From positions 3,472,001 through 3,536,000 of the forward strand of contig NZ_JAMOAO010000001.1 of assembly GCF_030555055.1 (NCBI RefSeq): a DNA stretch of 64,000 nucleotides. The letters run 5' to 3'. This document shows, piece after piece, positions 59,899 through 64,000 of this stretch (the stretch's first letter is position 1; each line of letters starts with the position of its first letter). The position numbers and the translations under genes were made by a program. The notes under the pieces were generated by a model. The model searched no databases, was not told the origin of the DNA, and saw only the letters and a program-made list of their open reading frames with translations. Source of the stretch: Nocardiopsis sp. YSL2. Lineage in GTDB: Bacteria > Actinomycetota > Actinomycetes > Streptosporangiales > Streptosporangiaceae.

Positions 59899-60501
59899 TC
59901 AGCTCCCGGGGTAGATCGTGAAGCTGCCGGGCAGGATCTTCGTGCCGGTGCTGGCCTCCCAGCCGCCGTGGTCGAAGCGTTCGAAGGAGAGCATCCGGCC
60001 GTCGGCGGACTCGTAGTCGGCGTAGTCGCAGCCGCCCTCGGCCTTGAGGCCGGTGGTGCCCTCGGAGCGGTAGGCCGCGGTACCCCGCTCGTCGAGCTTG
60101 TAGGTGACGCCCTCGAACTCCAGGGTCTTGGAGTGCGGGGTGAGCTCCACGTCGGGTCGGCCGGTCCACAGGGACAGCTGGACGTCGGGGTCCTCCTCGA
60201 CGGTCAGCCAGCGCTTGCCGCCGTCGACCTCCAGGAAGTGCTCCGACCAGGTGTAGCCGCCCTCGGCCAGGCGCAGGGTGCCCCGGATCCAGGTGCGCTC
60301 GGTGCCCCAGTCGATCATGTCGCCGGCCTTGATCGTGCGGGGGTCGCCGGTGGTGTCCCCCTCGGAGGCGAAGGGGTCCTTCGGGGAGGGAGGCGGGGGC
60401 GGGGCCTGGCGTGCGTTCCGCTCCTTCTGCTTCTGGATCAGCATGCCGACGAGGGCGCCGATGAGGAGTACGGCGCCGAGCAGTATGAGTACGGTGACCA
60501 A
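59899..60501 (-). CDS. DUF4178 family membrane-anchored protein
   Basis: A 200-residue protein: one N-terminal TM helix (VLILLGAVLLIGALVGMLI), a basic/Pro-rich linker, and a beta-rich DUF4178 domain with IKAGDMIDWGTERTWIRGTL, YTWSEHFLEVDGGKRWLTVE, LEFEGVTYKLDERGTA and FERFDHGGWEASTGTKILP. It is the first gene of the cluster that runs to the SpeE-like gene. Function unknown; membership in the conserved cluster suggests a joint envelope role. Confidence 0.82.
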   Translation of the reverse strand: MVTVLILLGAVLLIGALVGMLIQKQKERNARQAPPPPPSPKDPFASEGDTTGDPRTIKAGDMIDWGTERTWIRGTLRLAEGGYTWSEHFLEVDGGKRWLTVEEDPDVQLSLWTGRPDVELTPHSKTLEFEGVTYKLDERGTAAYRSEGTTGLKAEGGCDYADYESADGRMLSFERFDHGGWEASTGTKILPGSFTIYPGS

Positions 60502-60680
60502 TGTTCCTCGTTTCGCGGGGGCTCACCTGGACATGTCGCGGCCCGGGGCGTGGGGCCCGACGAGCGTGCGGCCGCTCGGTGAGACGTTCGGTGTGGGGTT
60601 TCGGTTCCGCCCGGTTCGGTGCGGGGCCGGTTCCGGCCAGGTCGGCGGGGTGGGGGAACGGGGTGGACGGGCCCCGGCGG

Positions 60681-61535
60681 TCAGGCCCGGCCGGGGTCGC
60701 CGGTCTCCACGGGCAGGGAGGTGTCGGCGCCCCAACGGCTCCAGGACCCCGGGTACAGGCGCGCGCCGGCGTACCCGGCGTGCTCCAGGGCCAGGAGGTC
60801 GTGGCAGGCGGTGACGCCCGAGCCGCAGTAGGCGGTGATGGACGCGGCGGAGTCCGCGCCCAGGTCGGCGAAGCGGGTGCGCAGGGCCTCCGGGGCGGCC
60901 AGGAAGCCCTCACCGTCGAGGTTGTCGGGCCAGGCGGCGCTGCGGGCACCGGGCACGTGCCCGGCCCGGGCGTCGACGGGAGCGGGCTGCTCCCCGGTGA
61001 AGCGGCCGTGGACGCGGGCGTCCAGCAGCAGGGCCGCGCGGTCGCCGGTCGCCGCCCGCACGGTGTCGGTGTCGGCGAAGCGGTCGGCCGGCCACGGCAG
61101 GGGAGTGCGCTCGACCGCCGTCGCGGCGCCCTCACCCTCCTCCATCGCGCCGTCCCAGGCCTGGAGGCCGCCGTCGAGGATGGCCGCGGGAGTGCCCAGC
61201 ACGCGCAGCAGCCACACCAGGCGCGCGGCCACGGAACCGCCGGCGTCGTCGTAGACCACGACCTCCGCGTCGTCGCCGATGCCGAGCCGGCCCAGGGCGG
61301 CGGCGAAGCCCTCGGGGGAGGGCAGCGGGTGGCGGCCGCCCTCGGGGCTCGCGGGCGCAGCGAGGTCGGCGTCCACGTCGGTGAACACGGCGCCGGGCAG
61401 GTGTCCGGCGCGGTAGGCGTCCCGTCCGGAGCGGCCGTCGAGGTACCAGCGGGAGTCGACGAGGACCACCTGGTCGCGGTGGTCGCGGAGCCAGGCGGCG
61501 GAGACGGCGACCGGGAGGGTCAGGGTTTCGGACAT
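60681..61535 (-). CDS. sseA: Thiosulfate/3-mercaptopyruvate sulfurtransferase
   Basis: Two-domain rhodanese of 284 residues. The N-terminal inactive domain includes VVLVDSRWYLDGRSGRDAYR and GHLPGAVFTDVD; the C-terminal active domain has ALLLDARVHGRFTGE, GHVPGARSAAW and the catalytic loop ITAYCGSGVTACHDLLAL, where the CGSGVTA sequence favours mercaptopyruvate. The ATG at 61535 has AGGGTGG upstream; a GTG three codons earlier is also in frame. Confidence 0.9.
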   Translation of the reverse strand: MSETLTLPVAVSAAWLRDHRDQVVLVDSRWYLDGRSGRDAYRAGHLPGAVFTDVDADLAAPASPEGGRHPLPSPEGFAAALGRLGIGDDAEVVVYDDAGGSVAARLVWLLRVLGTPAAILDGGLQAWDGAMEEGEGAATAVERTPLPWPADRFADTDTVRAATGDRAALLLDARVHGRFTGEQPAPVDARAGHVPGARSAAWPDNLDGEGFLAAPEALRTRFADLGADSAASITAYCGSGVTACHDLLALEHAGYAGARLYPGSWSRWGADTSLPVETGDPGRA

Positions 61536-61586
61536 GGTCGCCACCCTAGTACCGGACGCGGCGGCTCGGGGAGAGGTGGGACCTGG

Positions 61587-62021
61587 TCAGCCGTGGTCCA
61601 TGCGGTGAACGCGCATGATCCACCACAGGCCGAGGACCGGCAGGACGAGGGGGACGAACAGGTAGCCGCTGCCGAAGTTCGACCACACGGTGTCGTCGGG
61701 GAAGGCGCCGGGCGCCAGGACGCTGGTCACGCCCACCGTCAGCACGCCGACGAGTTCGATGGCGCACGAGACGAACGCGACGCCGCGCGAGGTCCGCCCG
61801 GCGCGGGCCAGGCCGACGGCGGCGACGAGGTAGATGATCCCGGCGAGCAGGGACAGCCCGTAGGCCAGCGGGGCCTCGTCGAAGCGGGTGGCGAGCTGGT
61901 AGCCGCCCCGTGCGGTGGCGGCGAGGGCGAACACGGCGTAGACGGCGACGAGGAGCCGCCCCGGCCCGGTGCGCAGGGTCCGGTCGGCCGGGGCCGTGGT
62001 GTCGGACAACGGGTCAGACAA
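61587..62021 (-). CDS. Four-TM integral membrane protein
   Basis: A 144-residue membrane protein of unknown function with helices near LLVAVYAVFALAATARGGYQ, LAYGLSLLAGIIYLVAAVGLA, AIELVGVLTVGVTSVL and YLFVPLVLPVLGLWWIMRVH. The pattern and size are those of a conserved actinobacterial membrane protein. Its start overlaps the end of the preceding gene by 8 bp, so the two are coupled. Confidence 0.72.
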   Translation of the reverse strand: MSDPLSDTTAPADRTLRTGPGRLLVAVYAVFALAATARGGYQLATRFDEAPLAYGLSLLAGIIYLVAAVGLARAGRTSRGVAFVSCAIELVGVLTVGVTSVLAPGAFPDDTVWSNFGSGYLFVPLVLPVLGLWWIMRVHRMDHG

Positions 62022-62376
62022 CGGGGTTCCAGAGCTGTTCGAGGCGGACCATGAGGACGGGCAGGACCAGGCAGGCGAACGCGATGACGGCGGGGCCCCA
62101 CTTGCTGCGCTCCATGAAGCCCCACACGGCGCAGGCCGGGGGCAGGAGTACGACGGTGGCGAGGTAGGAGACGAACATCGCGGTCTGGTCGGGGCGGTCC
62201 CCGCCGGCCATCGCGACCGCGGAGGCGACGGCCTGGCCGATCACCAGGAGCCAGAGCACGGCCATGCCGACGAGGTGCGGGACGACCATGGGCTGGTTCC
62301 GGAAGGTCGAGACCAGGCACCAGCCGGCCATGCCCAGCGCCGCCATCTGAATCGTCATGGTCAGCCAGTCGACCAC
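62014..62376 (-). CDS. Integral membrane protein
   Basis: A 120-residue membrane protein with four predicted helices (LTMTIQMAALGMAGWCLVST, LVGMAVLWLLVIGQAVASA, FVSYLATVVLLPPACAVWGF, WGPAVIAFACLVLPVLMVRL). I placed the start at the GTG at 62376, with GGTGGAGG just upstream; an in-frame start at 62457 would add a polar stretch. It forms a pair with the downstream membrane protein. Function unknown. Confidence 0.7.
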   Translation of the reverse strand: MVDWLTMTIQMAALGMAGWCLVSTFRNQPMVVPHLVGMAVLWLLVIGQAVASAVAMAGGDRPDQTAMFVSYLATVVLLPPACAVWGFMERSKWGPAVIAFACLVLPVLMVRLEQLWNPVV

Positions 62377-62691
62377 GCCGCCTCCACCGGAAAGTCGCGA
62401 CGTCCCGCCCGTGGCGGCGGAACACCTGTCTACGACAAAGCGTAGTACAACCTGCAACCGTGATCGTCCGGCCTTCGGTCATGCCCGTGAACTGGGAAGA
62501 CCCGCGGTGCGGCTGATCGCGCCCAGGAGCAGAGCCGTGGCCGCGGGCGCGATCTCCTCTGCCGGCCGCCCCACGGCCCCCGGCGGCACGACCGAGCGCG
62601 AGGATCGGTTGAGCGTCCGGTTCGCCAGGTAATGTCTGTTCGGTCCGGCGAGTCCCCCACGCCCCCCGTCCCCGAGCCCCGGAGCACGCCC
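62377..62691. other. Divergent intergenic region
   Basis: No gene is supported in these 315 bp. CTACG (62430-62434) and CGTAG (62441-62445) form an inverted repeat in a short A/T-richer stretch and could be an operator for the leftward membrane protein pair. A long minus-strand frame here is only the shadow of the Pro/Gly-rich gene to the right. Confidence 0.45.
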
Positions 62692-63603
62692 GTGTCCTCT
62701 CCCCAGAACCCGTCGGGTCCCCAGGAACCACCCTTCGGTCCGCCCGGTGGGCAGCCCCCCTACGGCCCGCCCGGGGGACAGCCGAACTTCGGTCCCCCTG
62801 CCGGCGATCCGTACTACGGTGCGCCCGGTGGCCAGCCCCCGTACGGGCCGCCCGGCGGTGACCCGAACTACGGTGCGCCCGGTGGGCAGCCCCCCTACGG
62901 GCCGCCCGGCGGTGACCCGAACTACGGCCCGCCCGGTGGCCAGACCCCGTACGGCCCGCCCGGCGGCCAGCCCCCCTACGGCCCGCCCGGCGGTGACCCG
63001 TACTACGGTGCGCCCGGCGGCGATCCGCACGGTTCTCCGTACGGCGCACCGCCCGAGCAGGGCATGTCCACCGGCGCCAAGGTCGGTCTCGGTGTCGGCG
63101 GCGGTTGCCTGGTGATCCTCGTGGTCCTCGTGGTCGCCGGCTTCCTGATCGGCCGGAGCGCGCTTTCCCCGGAGCCCTCGGCGCCGCCGTCCGCCGCGGA
63201 GCCGTCGGCCCCGCAGGAGGGCACCGACGCACCGGCCGAGGAGGAGCCCGAGGCCGCCGACAGCGGTGTCGCCATGACCGCCTCGAACGCCGGTACCACG
63301 GGAGACACCCTGGACCCGGAGGCCGTGTACACCGTCATCGACGTCACGATCGAGAACGGCTCGGACGAGGGCGTCGAGGTCAATCCGCTCTACATCACCG
63401 CGACCCTGGACGACGGATCGTCGGTGAACGACTGGGGCGAGACCCTGTTCGCGGACATCGAACTGATCGAGTCCGGCACCCTCGCCCCCGGCGACACCGT
63501 GTCGGGCCAGATCGCCCTGGTGGGCGAAGTCGACGTCACCCAGGTCGAGCTGCAGCCCGTGTTCGGTTCGAACGATCCGGTCGCCGTCGCCGAGGTCTCC
63601 TGA
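62692..63603 (+). CDS. Pro/Gly/Tyr-rich single-TM protein with DUF4352-like domain
   Basis: A 303-residue relative of the proteins at 41153 and 40524. The cytoplasmic part is built from YGPPGG(Q/D)P repeats (about residues 10-125). A TM helix follows (GGGCLVILVVLVVAGFLIG), then a Pro/Ala/Glu-rich linker and an extracellular domain with YTVIDVTIENGSDEGVEVNP, IELIESGTLAPGDTVSG and VTQVELQPVF, resembling DUF4352. The GTG at 62692 has GGAG eight bases upstream; an in-frame ATG at 62632 would add 20 residues with a poorly placed site. Confidence 0.72.
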   Translation: MSSPQNPSGPQEPPFGPPGGQPPYGPPGGQPNFGPPAGDPYYGAPGGQPPYGPPGGDPNYGAPGGQPPYGPPGGDPNYGPPGGQTPYGPPGGQPPYGPPGGDPYYGAPGGDPHGSPYGAPPEQGMSTGAKVGLGVGGGCLVILVVLVVAGFLIGRSALSPEPSAPPSAAEPSAPQEGTDAPAEEEPEAADSGVAMTASNAGTTGDTLDPEAVYTVIDVTIENGSDEGVEVNPLYITATLDDGSSVNDWGETLFADIELIESGTLAPGDTVSGQIALVGEVDVTQVELQPVFGSNDPVAVAEVS

Positions 63604-63619
63604 CCCACCGCCGTTTCCG

Positions 63620-64000
63620 TCAGCCCTCCGGGCGCCGGGGCCAGACGAGGATTTCGGCCTCGGCGCCCGTCAGGTGGGCGTCGGCCTGCCCGAACTGGGC
63701 CACGCTCACGCCCACCGACGCCCCGGGCGCGAGCACCCCCTTCCACGTGTGGGTGAACCGCCCGTGCCCCGTGGCGTGCACGGCGCTGTTGGCCGGGCGT
63801 TCCCTCCGGGCGGGCGCCCCGTCCGCGCCGCCGGAGGCGAACTCGACCGCCCGGAGCTGGACTTCGGTCCCGGGCGTGATGCCTTCCAGGACCACGCCCA
63901 CGCAGAGGTCGTACAGCACCTCGTGGGCCGCGGCCGGTTCCACGAGCGCCGAGACGCCGGTCGCGCCGCCGCCGGGGCGGTCGAAGCGGACGTCCTGCCA
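63620..64000 (-). CDS. C-terminal part of an unrecognised protein, cut by window edge
   Basis: An open frame with good coding character enters from the right edge and ends at 63620, 16 bases from the stop of the convergent DUF4352-like gene. The 126 visible residues begin WQDVRFDRPGGGATG and include VLYDLCVGVVLEGITPGTEV, TGHGRFTHTWKGVLAPGASV and the end LVWPRRPEG. It is beta-rich without a motif I recognise. No start is assigned since the gene continues beyond the window. Confidence 0.6.
   Translation of the reverse strand, partial: WQDVRFDRPGGGATGVSALVEPAAAHEVLYDLCVGVVLEGITPGTEVQLRAVEFASGGADGAPARRERPANSAVHATGHGRFTHTWKGVLAPGASVGVSVAQFGQADAHLTGAEAEILVWPRRPEG

Noticed and set aside
1-64000. 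CRISPR arrays, rRNA or tRNA genes, transposases, phage genes
   Set aside because: None seen: no regularly spaced short repeats, no conserved rRNA or tRNA segments and no DDE transposase or integrase motif among the plausible frames.

Overview
The window is about 72% G+C with strongly G/C-biased third codon positions, many GTG and TTG starts, ATGA/GTGA overlapping gene junctions, the actinobacterial order rplM-rpsI-glmM, XRE/DUF397 pairs, a DUF6907-type protein, an F420-type LLM oxidoreductase and the actinobacterial DUF350-DUF2617-DUF4178-SpeE cluster. This is a filamentous actinomycete chromosome. The teichoic-acid genes and XRE/DUF397 content make Nocardiopsis or a close relative (Nocardiopsaceae) my best guess; that is inference, not a match.

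Layout. 0-0.5 kb: edge of a Pro/Gly/Gln-rich reading frame on the minus strand. 0.9-5.1 kb: ribosomal proteins L13 and S9, phosphoglucosamine mutase, an ROK sugar kinase and a Uma2-type protein. 5.3-20.7 kb: a complete myo-inositol catabolic and uptake locus with a GntR/UTRA regulator, a LacI regulator, iolG, then a long plus-strand run iolC - Cgl0159-type aldolase candidate - iolB - iolD - iolA - iolE - ribose-type ABC transporter - second iolG - iolH. 21.0-23.2 kb: a one-TM acidic protein and a two-gene fatty-acyl module (SDR and enoyl-CoA hydratase). 23.6-34.0 kb, all minus: an acyltransferase/SGNH protein, then a wall teichoic acid operon (CDP-ribitol enzyme, two polymerases, pyruvyl transferase). 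34.0-35.2 kb: a long intergenic region with a perfect 60-bp palindrome and two tiny membrane proteins. 35.3-40.2 kb, minus: a reductive pyrimidine/hydantoin utilisation operon. 40.5-42.8 kb: two secreted-domain membrane proteins and a flavodoxin-like protein. 42.9-47.3 kb: an accessory island containing a tiny hydrophilic peptide coupled to a PIMT-like methyltransferase, an HTH-less UTRA protein, a DUF397/XRE pair and a three-gene operon of small proteins. 47.4-56.3 kb: polyamine/amine uptake and oxidation (aminotransferase, aldehyde dehydrogenase, PotADBC, FAD oxidase). 56.6-60.5 kb: membrane SpeE with DUF350, two paralogous small lipoproteins, DUF2617 and DUF4178. 60.7-64.0 kb: a sulfurtransferase, two small membrane proteins and a one-TM DUF4352-like protein, then a truncated gene at the right edge.

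How the genes work together. The inositol locus carries every step from uptake to acetyl-CoA and dihydroxyacetone phosphate, provided the Cgl0159-type protein supplies the missing IolJ aldolase step. Two candidate operators fit its two regulators. The teichoic acid operon predicts a poly(ribitol phosphate)-like polymer bearing pyruvate ketals. The pyrimidine operon has transport, ring opening and ureido hydrolysis, with the LLM flavoprotein in the position of a ring-reducing or accessory enzyme. The most unusual item is the 36-residue peptide/PIMT pair at 42.9-44.15 kb, which has the minimal architecture of an aspartimide-forming (imiditide-like) RiPP locus. No rRNA, tRNA, CRISPR array, transposase or phage gene was recognised.
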